This document shows, one piece after another, positions 1 through 13,853 of a stretch of DNA of 64,000 nucleotides. The number at the start of each line of letters is the position of its first letter. The first letter of the stretch is position 1. The notes under the pieces are model-generated. The model did not search any database, was not told the origin of the DNA, and worked only from the letters and a program-made list of their open reading frames with translations. The DNA is from Anarhynchus alexandrinus (Eukaryota; Chordata; Aves; Charadriiformes; Charadriidae), in NCBI GenBank assembly GCA_008711295.1, contig VUYV01000016.1:3996383-4060382 (forward strand). The letters are read 5' to 3'. The position numbers were made by a program, and so were the translations under genes.

Positions 1-750
1 GCAATGGAAGCCTATGGTGGACCTTCTCATCAAAGGAGGAGAGTGTAGAGCAGCTACTACTGGGGATTCAGGCCTTGCTTCGCACCTGAGGTTCCCTGTT
101 TCCTGCTACACATTAACCCTGACTTCTATGCTGGTCAATTCTGCAGTAGCTGAGGGTGAGCGAGATTTCCCCTCCTCCCTTCACCCCAGCCCCAAAATAT
201 AGGCCCTTTTGTTTGGACTAAAAATTACGAATTCAAGCGGTTCATTTTTGAATAGTGTGATAAATTAAAAACAGCTGGTCCTGGAATGGCTAAAAAGAGT
301 CAGGTTCCTAAAGCATTTGTATTCATGGCTGAAAGTGGGTTTTTGGAGAGTCTTCTGAATGCAGGTCTGTTGCATTGCAGAAGGTAGGGTGTTCAGAGTA
401 ACAGCCAGTGCTTTGTAGCAGTTGCCTGTTCCCTGCTGAGACATTGCTATCGTTTAGTTGTATCACTTACCTCTGCTTATCTGTCCATTTGCCTCTATTT
501 GTTGCTTTGTCATAAATAATAAGAATCACAAGGAACCAGAGGCCAGATTGGATTGGAGTACCATAGTTGGCCTGTCAATGTAGGGAGATATGAACCTTAC
601 CCCGGGAATTTTGAGTCAGATGGTGTGATTGCAGGAAAGCCTGTTTCCTACAAAACTCCAGGCTAAACATGAATTCACCTTTTGAAGTATGCTAAACCCC
701 AGAATTAAATACAGCTCTGCTCACCTGATGTCATTTTCTAATGATATCTG

Positions 751-764
751 ATTTGCATTTGCAT
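751..764. promoter_or_regulatory. Overlapping double octamer (POU) motif
   Basis: ATTTGCATTTGCAT contains two exact copies of ATTTGCAT (751-758 and 757-764), the reverse complement of the ATGCAAAT octamer bound by POU-family factors. The motif is directly visible; binding is inferred. A single octamer could be chance, but two overlapping copies are less likely by chance. Confidence 0.35.
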
Positions 765-3284
765 CAGTCTTTGGTGAGATACTTACCCTGGGTAAGGCAT
801 TGAGCCCTGGACTTTGGATCTTTGCAGAATGGAACATTTACCAGCGAGAGACAGGTTGAAGCCCAGCAGCTGCTCTGGACTCCGAGAGCAGCACAGGCAA
901 TGAGGGTGTCTATTTTTGGAGAACTGACAGCAGCAGGCCCTGAATCTAGTTCCCACAGCAGATGATATTTCTCTCTGCACATAGAACGTCAATGCTACTG
1001 GCACCATGTCACAAAAGTATAAAAGTTCAGACTGGTATGCCCACAAACCCTGCTTCTTCAAACCCTAGTGCTGCTCTTCTAATGAACCTACCACCTTGCC
1101 TTAGCCTTCTCCTATCTCTGGATGTTCCTCCAGGGTCGTCTCTACTATCCACTCTAGATCCCAAATCCAGGTGCCCTGTGATTGCCAGGGGCTGGATATG
1201 TTGGCTAACAGCTTAGAAAATGGGCTTAAGCTGCTAGGAATGGTTGTACTTAGTATAGGCTATGAACCTTCAGTCTGGAAGGGTTAGGAGCTAGATTTTG
1301 AAATCCTTGCTCACATTCAATAGTACAAAATAGTTTTTGGGGGTGGAGGTTGTGGCTATAATGTAGAGAGAGGCAAGAGTGGGATTGATGGAAGAACTGC
1401 TCTGTCTTAATATTGGCAGTTCTCCCTTTGGTCTCTCCTGTAATATTTTGACATTTTGGATCAGTTTTAGCCCATTAGGCGATGTCTGAAAGGGGATGCT
1501 GAGGTTGTACATTCAAGGCAGTGAGTATTGTGATATCATGATTAGGGCAGAACAGGAACTAGGGTGTCTGCATATAATTATGAAGCAGTATGGAGCGTGC
1601 AGTGCAGAAAAGGCTATTCCCAAAACAACTATATTACTTATATCTCACGGATTTCATGCCTTTGATATTGCTTTGGCTATCTCTTATTATGGGTTTCCTT
1701 CAGCAATAGGGTTGGATGTTCAGTTTTGACAAGCGGCCAGACGTTTTCAGTTCTCTCAGAAAGGTCATTGAAAGTTGGTCTGGCTATCTAACTGGAAATC
1801 TCATGACTCTAGGTCTTCTCAGGAGATTTCTTATTCTTCAAGTTTTCACTTGGCCAGTTGAAAATGTTAACAGCTGCCTTTTTTTCACTACTTCTGGACC
1901 TAGACCAGACATAGAAACAGAGGCATGTGTGCTGCAGAAGACTGTAATTGTAGTGTATGATCCATAGAGTGAATTTGAGTGAGAAAAGAATTGTGGTTTG
2001 CCAATTTTATCTCGTAATATTAGGCCCTTTACTAAGAGTTGCAACCGCAAAAGATGCGTGTAAATGAGAAAGCTTCAGCATCTATTGAGGAAGAAAAAGT
2101 GGGACAGGTTGTTCACAGTCCTCTAACGATAAAAGAATTAAAATATGTCATAAAGCAAAGAAAAAACCCAAAACCCAGACCCACTTCAAAGTCTTGTGCT
2201 AAAATAAAATCAGTTGGCAAGAGACTTTAAAGCAAATTAAGAGTAGAATCAGCAGCTTATTGTGATGATGTAAAAAGATCACTATTTCTACTATGTGTTG
2301 GTAGCTTTATCAATTAGGCATTGTGGACTAATCAATCGGTAATATATTGATTTGAAGAGCAGGAAGTCAAGACAGGCTGAAAGTAGAGCTTTATGTATGG
2401 ATTATTTTTTTTTTAATTGTAAGCAGGACAAAAGAGGAAAAAGCTGTAAACACCGTGAAATTTTCAGCAGTATCTTGTTTTACACCTGGAATGAGAACTG
2501 AAGGTGGGGATTAGAGGGGGCTTCACTGCCCACACCTGTTAAAATGGCATCACAAAGATAAGTGTGTAAGATTTTGATTAGGTTCTTTTGCTGCCTTGAT
2601 TTTTCTGTGAAGACCATACATTTTTATAGATTTTATTGAAAAGGGTATAATGGAATAGGGCAAGAATCTCTTTGTGACTGCTGAAACCTGAAAAATATTC
2701 TCAACTCCTGGCTTGGGTGAAAGTTTTCAGTGGAAACAAGGGTTTTCAGCAAAAAATGCAGATTTAGCTATGGTAATAGTTTCACAAATGTATGTCACTT
2801 TTGCAAAATTGTTCTACTATTAAAAACAAAATCATCCAAATCTGGTAGATCTTGGAATCTAACAATTCTTGTGTTTCGAAGTTGCCTCTTTAAAATACTG
2901 CAAAATTGAAATAAAGTAGTCCCTTCAGATCAAGTTAATGTTTAGTTTGTACCCAAATTAAGCAATTACAATTTTCTACTTTGCTGGAATTTTTGAACGA
3001 CATTTGGATTGGAAAGATTCAAAACAATGCTCTCCAGTTTTTAGAGACTGCTGCGAAGTCAAAATCAGTTATTTACATAGTTCAGCTTCTGAATATGATC
3101 CTGCTTTTATTCAAGACAACAGAAATCCTTTATCTGACATAAGGTGATGGAAGTCCTCCGTGCTTTTCTGCCACAACAGTCAATATATTGCATAAGTAGG
3201 ACACCTTTCCTGTTGCCAGCAGGCAGAGCCACAAAGCGGAATGCCAGCTCTCCCAGCTTATTGGGAATGGCCTTTCTTTGTTTT

Positions 3285-3950
3285 GTTAGATTAATTAATC
3301 TTTATGTAGCTCCGTGGTTCTGATGTGTTTTCTGATACAAATATTTCTCATTCAAGAAGATCAGTGTTCGTGATGCCCAAAGTAGTCATGTATTTGTACT
3401 CTCACTGTGTTTATGTTCCTTAGTTGGGTACCAGCCAGTGTTGACTTAAATTTGCAGCTTGCCTTTGAGGTCAGCAGAGTAAGGATTGGTTTGCATATAG
3501 CTTTAGCCATCCTGCTGTCTTGCAGAGAATGCTGTTTGGTTGTTACTCAAGCAGTTACCGCCCTTATGGGAGAGCAAATTCATAAAACCCTTTTGCCTCC
3601 ATTCAAGTATCTGCCATGGTGCTTGGAGGGGTCTGCTGGGCCTTTCCAGAGGCAGTGAGATACCGTAGGGAGCAATTGCGGATACTTGCAATTTCTGCCT
3701 TGCTTGTCTTGCCAGTAAATGTCATTAAGACTTTTTTATGAAACAAGTTTAATTAATTCACTTGAATTTAATTGGCACGTTGCAATAGTCTGTCACCCAT
3801 TTACAGCATTACTTTTTGAATGTACACAGCCCTTTTAAAAGATGAGAGCTGGCTTTGCTAGGTCTAGTTGTCATTACGTTTAACTAGGTCTTTAATTATA
3901 ACCAGATGGATGAATTATTTTAATCGTTGCTATATATCTTAACAGTAGTT
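3285..3950. promoter_or_regulatory. Candidate AT-rich enhancer with TAATTA cores
   Basis: The stretch carries a perfect 14-base palindrome (AGATTAATTAATCT, 3288-3301), a TTAATTAATT run near 3748-3757, TTTAATTGG near 3767-3775 and TTTAATTATAA near 3890-3900. TAATTA-type cores are homeodomain sites, and dense clusters are common in vertebrate developmental enhancers. No conservation data are available, so the enhancer call is inference. The alternative is simple AT-rich drift. Confidence 0.25.
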
Positions 3951-5120
3951 TGTACATTGACACAAAGTTGAGAACATCAAACAGAAATTAAATGCTAGAG
4001 CAGGAAAGCTGCCAACCTCTAAGGGAAGCAGTTGATCAGAACCTGTCATCTTAAAAGGCTCAAAGAATGCAAAACAAACATTCAGGATTAGTATACTAAA
4101 TATGGTTTATCAGCCCCGCTCTCTTCTCTGATAATTCATCTATATCATTTATTTTAATACTGTGCCGTGCATATCTCAGACTCTGTAATTAGAGAGCTTC
4201 AGGTATTCGCTTCTTCCTGCCTTTGAAATAGTTTGCTTTGAGGCTCTTCAGAGCAAAAGATACGATTATTACAAGGCTATTTGATGCACCGTACAAAAGG
4301 ATTTTCCCATAGAACTGTCCCTTTGTGTATAACAACTGACTGCAGTTCATATTGGCACCTACCCTGGTTTCTGCTTTACTGATCAGCCTCATGGAAACTG
4401 AGGAAAGGGCTTCCCGGCTGAGATTGTGTTGATCTCAAGAATAAGAGACCACGGATAAAAGCTGGCTCTGCACAAGCATTTTGCTGCCTACTAGCACTTT
4501 ATTTAAGAGAGAGGGAAGGAACAGTTGGAGTGCTGGTAAAGCTTTTGCATAGCATGTGTCATGAAAAACTTGCTTGCGCTGGGTCCTGCACTGAGAGCAC
4601 GCAGTGTCAGATAAGATGCTAGGAAGCCTGAGCTTCCATACCATGTCCATACCGTCCCTCATCCAGTTGGGAAGAGGCTTAGATACGTTTCCTGCATTAG
4701 CCCTTCTTTTCTGCTTCTCAGTACAGCACTGCAATCTACCAGTCTCTAAATCTGTGGTGTGGGGTTAAGATGTGAACAGTGCTAAACTGGGTACGTGTGG
4801 GTTTCTGTACTGCAGCAGAAAGTAGCGATGTGCTGTGGTCTGTCGTGCCACACACCAATGACAGTTTGTGGGTCAGAAGCTGTCTGACACCAGGTTTCTG
4901 CATCTCCCCTCTTGCTGTAAGGAAAGAATTAGGAAGGGGGTTCAGGAAGTCTCAGTACTGTCACCTTTTGAGTAAAGCCTCCAAAGGGAGTAGAATTAGA
5001 CTGATACCAAGTGATTTTGTTAGAAACACCCAGGGTGATTTTGTCTGTTTGATGTCTGATTACACAGCGATTACTTTCTAATTATGGTGTTGATTTGAAT
5101 GAGATTATTGTGCTCTTGAT

Positions 5121-5155
5121 CAAATGCAAGTGTTGTGATAAAACCACTGCATTTG
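5121..5155. other. Bulged inverted repeat (hairpin)
   Basis: CAAATGCAAGTG at 5121-5132 pairs with CACTGCATTTG at 5145-5155. The stem is 11 base pairs with one bulged A, around a 12-base loop. The stem is short for a microRNA precursor and the flanks do not extend it, so it is probably chance or a dyad protein site. Confidence 0.35.
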
Positions 5156-5559
5156 TTTGTTTTCGTGCCAAGTAATAATGATGTATTAAGTAGAATTATA
5201 TTATCTTCTAAGAATGTTTTGCCTTTATCAGCTATGGTCCAACTATGGCCTTTATTGTTTAAAACAGTGCGCGGGTATCTGTAAAAATCAGTTATAATAC
5301 TTTCACTACTCTTGATGATGAATTATCTTATTCTGCCAAATAAAAACAAAAATTTATGCTTTATTTAAAGCATTATTTTATATGTAAAAAGCTGTGAACC
5401 TTAATATGCTTTTCACTCCATTAGAAATCTTTCTGTCCAGCCAGAGCCAAAATGACCCTTGCTGCAGAGTGCTGTAGAGTTATTTTCAAAACTACATTTT
5501 TTTTTTCTCACAAACATTTTTTCTCTAAAAACTTAGGAAGTTTAGAAAATATTAGTAGT

Positions 5560-5695
5560 CAGGAGCTTCTGCTGTATAACAGACTTCCTCTAGGACATGG
5601 GATGATTCTGTGAAAGTCAGTTCCAAAGGGCATTCCAGCGACTTTAGATACCTTGCAGATCTACTGGTCAGACTCTCTGTGCCTAACTTCCCTGA
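5560..5695 (+). repeat. Possible MIR-like SINE relic
   Basis: The segment holds weak matches, in order, to the MIR sense core: a CAGACTTCCT block, a degraded version of the gaccttgggcaagtca block, then CTCTCTGTGCCTAA followed by CTTCCCT. Order and spacing fit the MIR core, but divergence is high. An alignment to the amniote MIR consensus would decide it. Confidence 0.35.
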
Positions 5696-8005
5696 GTGGG
5701 TAAGCTTATGAGGTGATCAAGTAGTGTAAGTTTTGCAGGTGGGAATTGGAATTATATCTAGGATAGGCAAAATGCTCTTTTTACTTTCTTGTTGTTTCCG
5801 ATCTTTTGCAATGGCAACGATGGCTATAGTGGTATTTAGAAGGTATCAAGAGTGATGCTCTGTTGTGCAAATCCCTGTGAAATACACCAGCAGAGTTCAC
5901 CTGGAGAGAATGGCCGCACGTGTACAAGCAGAGGCGGCTGGGCCGACGTGGGGTGAGAGGAGGGGTGGAACACCCAAGCAGAATGACCAGTATGAACCTA
6001 GCAAATGTCATGTCAGTTATCTAAAAATTCATCTCTCTAATGGATAGTTTTAAAAAAGCCCAGAGCCCAGCATGCAGGAACTTGCATCTTCGACAACTAA
6101 CTCTTGAAAACTGAGAGCTGTTTGTCACCTGAACACTCGCCTTTCCAAAGGATATTGCAAATGCTTTCTCTCATTCAATTCTCCTTTTTCTGTTCTTGTA
6201 GTTTGTCTGCATTTGAAAGCAGAACAGGCTCAGACTTCCTTGCTTAGTTCTCAAACACTAAAGCAAATGTCAGCTAGCTACTCGGTATCTGAAGAGGAGA
6301 GGAGAGCTTAATATGCTTTTACCTGCTGCCTCCCAGAAACCAGCAGGAGAGAGGAGCAGAAATTGGAATTTCCATTCAGAGCTACATTTCAATATTTACT
6401 TTGTCATTTACCTTCACTGAATTGAAGACTGATGCAGGTTGGAAGCAGCCTCTGCATGTCATCGGGTCCATCCCTGTGCTGAGAGGAGGGCCACTTTCAC
6501 AGTTAGATCTTTTCCATTCTGAGTCAGAGTAAAGCGTCAAAGTTTATATACCTTTAAATCTGATGTTTTATATCTATAAAAGGAAGGGAATAAAAAGTTC
6601 AGAAAAAAACCTTTGATCTGGGAATGATGAAATACTCTTGATCAAAGTAGAATATTGTTGACATTTCTAAATTGAGACACTTCATTAGAATCTGTTTGAC
6701 AATAAAATGCATCTGCTTGCGATACCATGGCCTCTTATCAGAGTGGTAGTTCCAGCTGCTGATGCTTTGTTTTTCCCAGTGTGCCATACTTCCTGCATTA
6801 TATTTCCAATGATGTTCCTTCTTCTCCTCATGTCTTCCAATCATAGCGATGCTATTTTTCCAAAATTAAATACATGCTCTTGTCAGTCTCTAGTGCTACG
6901 TTAACCTTTGATCTTTCATGACACCTCTAAAATTGCACAGGAGCTCCATAGTCTCCTTCCTGCATGCATGGGTGTGTATTGGCATTTCTGGACAATCAAG
7001 GAGTTGCCTTTTGCCTAAAGACACGATTATTGTTTTAGATGGACTTCCCTGCTCAAAGCCTGAGACTTTCATCAGCTATTCCTACATCTTCTGTTAGATA
7101 ACTGTGGTAGATGGAAAGATTGTCGAGGAGTTAGCCCTTTGTCTTTCACGAGAAGATGGCTATTTTAAGTGCTTATAGTACTCGCAAAGATCTCCAACAG
7201 CAGGGAGTGCCTGGGTTTGACAGCTTCTGCCAGGGAGAAGTATGGAAACGGACCAGGTGCAGAGATTTCCCATGTCAGACCTGGAAGCTGATTTCATCTG
7301 TGATGTTATTGATGCCACTGTTAAATAAAAGCAGCTTTGAGATTCCCTTTTTTTGCAGGCATTTCTACTTGCTGTGATGAAGTGCTTGCTGGAATCACCC
7401 AAAGGAAAAAAGGAGAGCCCTGTCTTTTTTACACTGCTTTGTGTATGGTGGTCAGTGTATTGTAGTGCCCCAAAAGGAAGATTCTGTGTTAGCTCACCTA
7501 CAGAGTAGCATGTGAATTTACACCTCCAGGCTTCAGTGTGCCTGTTGAATGATGATGGCTTCCTTATGTCTTCTGTCCTGTTTCTCATTTAGCCATTCCT
7601 GGAACTGGCCAGATTTGCACACTCGCAAGATGCATTAGGGCAGGGGGACAAAGGAGCTTCTCCTGTGAGCTGGGCCAAAAAAAGAAAGTAAAATAAAACC
7701 TCCATTCATGGGATGAAGGACGATGAAAGCCAGAGAGGAAAGATGACATAAAGCTGACAGCTGTGGCACACGTCTCCTCTCTTAGCCAGGAAAGCTGACA
7801 AGTAGATTGCTCAGGACAGGCACTTACAGGTTACCCTGTCAGCTACTTGAATGCCTTGTCTTTTATCTGCCACCTTCATAGGGAAGAACAGAGAGAGCTT
7901 GTGCCCATCTGATGAGCTGGTTCATACTGGCACATCATCAGCTTTAGCAACACGTGAACACAATATAGTCCAAAAGCTACAGTTGGGTTACTGAAATCTC
8001 TCCTC

Positions 8006-8034
8006 TTTTTTTTTTTTGCATACATGCATGCATG
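8006..8034. repeat. T12 run followed by CATG palindrome
   Basis: Twelve T (8006-8017) are followed by GCATA and the perfect palindrome CATGCATGCATG (8023-8034). This is low-complexity sequence with no evidence of function. Confidence 0.6.
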
Positions 8035-9589
8035 AAGACACGTACCTGCCCAAGCAGCTGTATGCCCTTGAAAAGTCCTATTCATAGAAGTAAAATTCTC
8101 CCTCCCTTCAGAACTCGTTGTTTTTTTTGTTTTGTAAAGCCCCACTCCATTAGTCACTGCATAATAGTGGGACTTTATCTGTGTAGGGTAAGTGCTGTGT
8201 TCAGCTCATTCAGGCTGTATGTGATTTCGGTTCTTTCGCCTTGCTTCTGTCTTTGCTGAAGACAAGGACAGTGAGGACTGTGACTTCTTTCTCCTAACAT
8301 TTGCTTTTGAGCTTCATGTAAAAGAGAGAATTTATTTGTGTTTAATCTCAGAACGAGGGTGAAAGACATGAAACTTCCTTTTGCAGCAGCATGGGGTGGG
8401 GGAGAAGTGTGTGATCTTCTCAAATTAATCTTTGTGAAAACTGACAGTGCAACTAAACAGAACTTGCCCAAACAACCTGAAATTCCAGCATTTCCCATCA
8501 ATTGTTTGATGTTGAATGTTGACATAAGATGGGGTATATGTTGGATGTGACACAGAAATCCTAAAGTTTAGTTTCAGACTAATAATTGTCTTGTTTTGTA
8601 ACTCAGCCATATTCAGATTTCGCCAGACATTACTTCCTCTGTGCAGTTTCAAATGATTTCTGACCATGATCACGATAGAGTTATTTGACCTGGCAGCACA
8701 TTCTCTTTCCTTATTTACAGAAATTACTTAATGATCTCTCTGAAAAATTCAGCCTGAGATCAATATAAAACTTGGAAATGATCAGCCTTAACAGCTGCAG
8801 CTGTTTCAGTCATACCTTGTTCTAAACAATGATGTGCTAGGTAACATTACCTACTGTTACCTTTAAAATGAAAGGCTTAGTCCATTTCCTATTAATGTTA
8901 GCAGTAAAGATGTCAGTGCTTGTAATGAGAGCAAGTAGAATTTTAAGACTCTGCTTGAGGAAAAAAAAAAACTTAAGTACATGTCATTTTAAGTAGAGGC
9001 AGGATTCAGTGATGCATGAGCCTGAAGTGTTTTGCCCAAGTGCAGTCTGGTAAGGTAGACAGTGACTGTGACTGTGGTATTATGTTAAAGTGCTATCTAG
9101 AACCTGACTGTAAATCAGGATTTTTAGCTGTATGAATAGAACTAAGATAGACCCCTGTTGTCTCTGAGAATGCTACAGGAGTTTATAAAAATAAATGCTA
9201 AGTAGCGAGTCTTTCAGCAAATGTAGCAATTTCTTTAACGCATCATCCCCTTCTTTTCTTCTCCAGAACTGTGTAGTCAGTGTTTATAGAAGACTAAACA
9301 TGCTGCGTGGTACAAGAGCTTAAAGATTAATTAGTAAACAATTATGACACACTTTGAAGAGGAGAAGGGTTGAGTATGATTATGATAGAGATACATTTGT
9401 GGGCCATGGGCCATTCAGAGTATTGCCAGTAATTAAAAATGTTCTCTACTGCTTCAGTAGCTCTCTTCTAATTAGCTTGTATAAATGCATATATCTGCGG
9501 TATCATCAAGCAATTTTCTTGAGCATACAGGTTTTGTTGTTATAGATTATTTGAGATGATTACATACAATGTTTTTTTGTGGTTGCTTA

Positions 9590-9603
9590 TTAAATTAATT
9601 TAA
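9590..9603. other. Perfect 14-base AT palindrome
   Basis: TTAAATTAATTTAA reads the same on both strands and contains a TTAATT homeodomain-type core. It lies in AT-rich sequence, where such palindromes are expected now and then. Confidence 0.4.
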
Positions 9604-12600
9604 CTGCCTATATTCTCAATTGCTATAAATCATTGTCACTCCAGGCCAGGGAGCTGTGCTGATTCACACCAGGGAAAGCTGCATTCAGTGGGGTTTTCTG
9701 GATGTTGTGATCTTTTATTGTCAGTCAGTGGAGTGTGGTCAGGCCAAGAGACTATGCCCCTCGGCACTTGAGAATGGAAAGGAAAAGGCATTTGTTTTCC
9801 TTGGGGTCTCAGTGCTATGTGCTTTCCAGGTGTCAATCATACTGATGAGGAATAACATTCATTTGCTCATTAAAAGACTCAAAAGCAAAATAGATGGTCT
9901 GTGTCTCAGGAAATCTTGGTTTTAACTGTGTCCCTTTTATTGTCCTGCTTGAGGAACTCATTCACAGCCCAAGAAAAATTATTTGTATTTGGAGTGCTTT
10001 AGTTGGTCAAGAGTGCTGATAAATAGTCACAGCAAGGCTGTGCTGCTTAAGAACAACAACATATGGACATAAGGTAAAATGGAGAAAGTGAAGTTTATCG
10101 GAAAGTCAAGGCTCCTGCTAGCAGGACCATACCTTTGAGAAGCCTGGGTTTATTGATCGAGGTCTGTGGGGTAGATGCAACCTGTTTAAGGAGAGAAAAG
10201 CAAGATCCATTTATTAAAGCATTTATCAGGAAAAACGTGAATCTCTGCCAAGGGGCAAGAATTTAGGTGACCTTGGCTGCAATAAGAATATATTGTTCCC
10301 ATTCAATAGCAAAGAGAAAAAAGGAGCTGTGCTCACTCCAATGCCAGAAAAAAAAATGTTTGTGTTCAGTACGTTGGAGAAATGTCCAGAAATAGTTCAC
10401 CTTAGTGAAAATATTACTTCTGGAATATTACCAAGGTCAGCAAGACCCTGACTTATCAATCCTGTTAATGTTCACATAAATTCAATCTGTCAAACGCTAA
10501 CTTGTCCAACCAAGATATTATAAAAGACTTTCATCTATGTCTCTCTTCTCTGTATTTCTTTCCTTTTTTTGCATATTTCCATCCTTCTCCCATGGAAACC
10601 TTCTTTAGAGGTCCAGCCTGTGGCAAGGCAGGAATTCAAGGCTTTAGATTTTCTAGGCCTTAAACGAGGCAGAAAAGCTAGATTCTGCAACATCTTAAAA
10701 TAATACACGATTCCCAAAATGTCCTCTGAGGGTAGCCGGGTCTGTGAGAGGGGTATCAGTGTCTTAACAATGAACTGTTGGATAACCCTCTGCTGTAGTT
10801 ACTGTTCTAGTGAGTAACAGTAAAGGGTGAGGGTTCAGCATATGGGATGTAATTCTCTAACAGAGTTTGGTTCTGCAAGGTGCTGAGCAGCTTGGCTCTG
10901 AATTAGCAAAGCCAGTTAACGCTTGTTTAAAATGAGGCACACAATGTGTATAACCAGTGTAGATAAAGGAAACTCTCCGTACGCTCAAAGAAATTGAATT
11001 TGGTCACAACAACTGGCGAGAACGCAATCAGGACAACTGTTGCTGTTTCCCAGCGTACTCACTTGTATCTGTGTGATGCACATCACCAGTCTGTTCACGC
11101 TTCCTACGCCTGGCTCATTCCTTGTGCCTGACAAATGCCTCTTATGCCACCAAGGGGAAGAATGGAAAAGGTGCTCCCTGTTCCTGTACGTGCTGTTGGG
11201 CAGTCTGGATGTTGCTCTACACTCCTAGCGCATCCTCCAGACTGCTCTAAATTATGTCAGTGCTGATGCTTGTTTAAGCTGATTGGCACCAGTTTTAGTC
11301 CGTGGACCTTGAGCCCTTGGTCTCAGTGCCAGCCCCACCAAAGCAGGAGTCTTCAGCTGCCTGTTGGCAAAGAGACTGAACAGGCACTTTGCTGGAGGAG
11401 AGACACTCTCGTAGTTAAAAGTTCTCTATAAAATATGGTCTGTTCTTTTCTTAAAGGTTCATGAAATGATTTGTGACTTATGGAAGAGACAGTAAACAAC
11501 TTGCTCTTTCCTTTCTTTATTTCTCTCTCTCTGTTTCTTACTGCTTTAAAACAATAACTACATATATCTGAAAGGCTGATAAGAAATGAGAAGCCCGGGG
11601 GTACTGGTGACATTTCACAGGATGAAGTTAAGAGATGGCTGACCTAATGTGACAAGTGTCTTTTTTCAAGTCTTTGCTAATAGCAGTAACCACTTAGACT
11701 CCTTAGGTGTGTGTCAAATGCCATGGGCAGTCAACTGAATCATGTCAAAAGGCTGCCTCTCATGACTAAATAGTCTCATATCAGCACAAAGCCCTGTAAA
11801 TCCACCAGGTGGACTTTAATCATTTTGCTTTCAATGGATTTTGGTTAGCAAGAAGTGGCTGAGAGGCTAATATTTCATCCAGTGTGGCTGCGAGTTTTTC
11901 ATTACTGCTTAGTGATGCTATCCTTTTAGCTGTACAGCGTGGTTTGGTTTTCTGGTGCTTGTCCTTTGAGGACTGGAGCTCATAACAAAGCTGGGGGAGT
12001 TTTCTCTTGATTTGCACTGGACTTTAGTCATTCTTGACTAACAGTGATTTCAGAAGCACCTTGTATTTGAAATCCTGTTTAGAAGAGTCTGGGGCTAAAG
12101 TTTTCAAGCATCAGGCTGGGGTTTACCATAGAGTATAGCTGGGATCCTGTATCTGTGCTAATGTATTGACCTTGCAGAGACAGAGCACTTAACGACTGGG
12201 ACTAATGAATTGTATATCAATAACTCTCTGGGATGCTAAGCGTGAGAGCTAAACTCAAGGCAGACCAGCAGGCAGTTTGTGCCTGAGTATGATGATAAAG
12301 TATTGCATTGTCATTCTTTTATTTTTCCGTACTCAGATTCAATGAGACAATCCTAGACCAGGCTTCCATTTTTCATGGTACTTTATAAACACATACCCGG
12401 AGAGTCCAAAGGGATTCTAGTCTACTTGTGTTAACAAGAAGTACATGAGACAGACAGGTGTTATTCTAGGAGAAGAAAGGAACTAGCATTAAAAAAAAGG
12501 CCTGTACAGTGAAGTTTCTGGTTGCTGTGCAGGGTTACGCTTAAAAATGAATACAGCAGGCAATAGTGAAAAGTTGGAAATATCTTTAAAAAACTCTGCA

Positions 12601-13118
12601 GTACAAACATTCATATGTCTCGGATATTAATATAACTGTTATGGAAAATCATTCCTTTACCACTTTCCCCTTCTCCTGTCCCAGTTTCCAGTCTTTTACC
12701 TATTGCCCTGCAGTCCTTGCAACTTCCCCTAGAAGAGGAATGATGCTCTTTCCGATAACGTCTAAAGGAGGAAAACCCTGAGTTGTTTTTGGCTGTTCCC
12801 CAGAAGAGAGTAAGTCACAAAATGTGGCCAGAAAACTCAGCGTGAGTTCCTCTGAACACTGGTGTACCTCCTCTTACCCTGAAGGCTTTCTTAAACAGTC
12901 ACACTTGCTCTGCGTCTTCATTTCTCCTGGAGTTGGTACTTTATTGCTTGGCCTACAGGCTGCCCATAGCTGTGAGTAGATGCTCTCTTCATTATTCAGT
13001 TGTGCTGCAGTAGAAGTTGCTGCTCACAGCCTGTCCCAGCTTCTGTTGCCTGCCTCTCTGCTGGAGCTACTGATCCCACAGCAGAGGAAGACAGCTGCTC
13101 ATGTGAGCAAACCGTAAT

Positions 13119-13141
13119 CTGGCTCAAGCCACATGAGCCAG
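13119..13141. other. Perfect 8-bp hairpin
   Basis: CTGGCTCA at 13119-13126 pairs exactly with TGAGCCAG at 13134-13141 around a 7-base loop. It is too short for a small RNA gene; noted as local structure only. Confidence 0.45.
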
Positions 13142-13800
13142 TTTAGTTTGTTTTCACTAATCTGGTTCATTTTGAATGTAGTGGCTTAAGAAGCGTTCAT
13201 GGGAGCAACACCACTGTGGAGGTTGTCACCTTTAGGAGAGATAGTGGTGGACACTGAAGAGGAAGAGGTGATCGCCATCTTCAGCGGTTTGCCAAACCCA
13301 GGTCTCTTTTGACTCCAAAGGTCTGCCAAGTGCTCCTTCCTACAGCTTGGGGCCATAAAATGCCTGGTCAAAGTCAAGTGTTTCTGTAGTCACTGGAGCG
13401 GAAGAGAGCTTAAAGGGAGGGATTTGAAAGCTGATAGTAGAATGGATTTGTCTTGTTTACAACGAATCCCTTCCGTGCTTGAGAAGCACTTTGCAAGAAA
13501 GTATGAAGGTGCTCATTTGGAGTAGTCATAAGTGGGCATGAGGCTGTTCCTACTGACCAATGGGAGACGGAAGCTGTCTGTAAGTCTGTGATATATGGTA
13601 ATGCAGATAGGAATAGGCCAAGCAGAACCTGAAAATGAAGATAAATAGTCTGATGTAGTGTAAGAGGAGGAACAAAGTATTTGTCCATGATGACCGTTTC
13701 CATATTATCTTCTGTTCTTGGTGCAAATATTTGGGATTTCGGGCACTCGTGTGCTAAGTTTTGGTCAATGAAGGCTTTTTTTAATGACTGTGACTTCTAG

Positions 13801-13853
13801 TCTACTCTCTTTCTTTTTTTTAATTTTTCTTTTTTTTTTCTGTTTTTAAAGAC
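13801..13853 (+). repeat. Pyrimidine-rich low-complexity tract
   Basis: Long T runs interrupted by C and AA, ending in TTTTTAAAG. It resembles the pyrimidine tract of a 3' splice site, but no open exon with a donor follows, so it is called low complexity. Confidence 0.5.

Larger units (their letters stand above)
1..5555. other. Non-coding unique sequence
   Basis: No exon, RNA gene or young repeat is recognisable here. Open frames are at most about 100 codons and show no domain or family resemblance. There is a ten-base T run at 2405-2414. AT-rich patches lie at about 2.6-3.0, 3.28-3.95 and 5.1-5.4 kb. Two overlapping octamer motifs sit at 751-764, a perfect AT palindrome at 3288-3301 and a bulged hairpin at 5121-5155. 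The 3.28-3.95 kb patch resembles a homeodomain-rich enhancer but this is inference. Confidence 0.6.

Noticed and set aside
5121..5155. MicroRNA precursor
   Set aside because: Stem of 11 base pairs is too short and does not extend into the flanks.
7160..7588. 142-codon minus-strand open frame
   Set aside because: Longest frame outside the CR1 region in the first 40 kb, but no domain, no coherent composition and no supporting splice context. A frame of this length is plausible by chance in 64 kb read in six frames.
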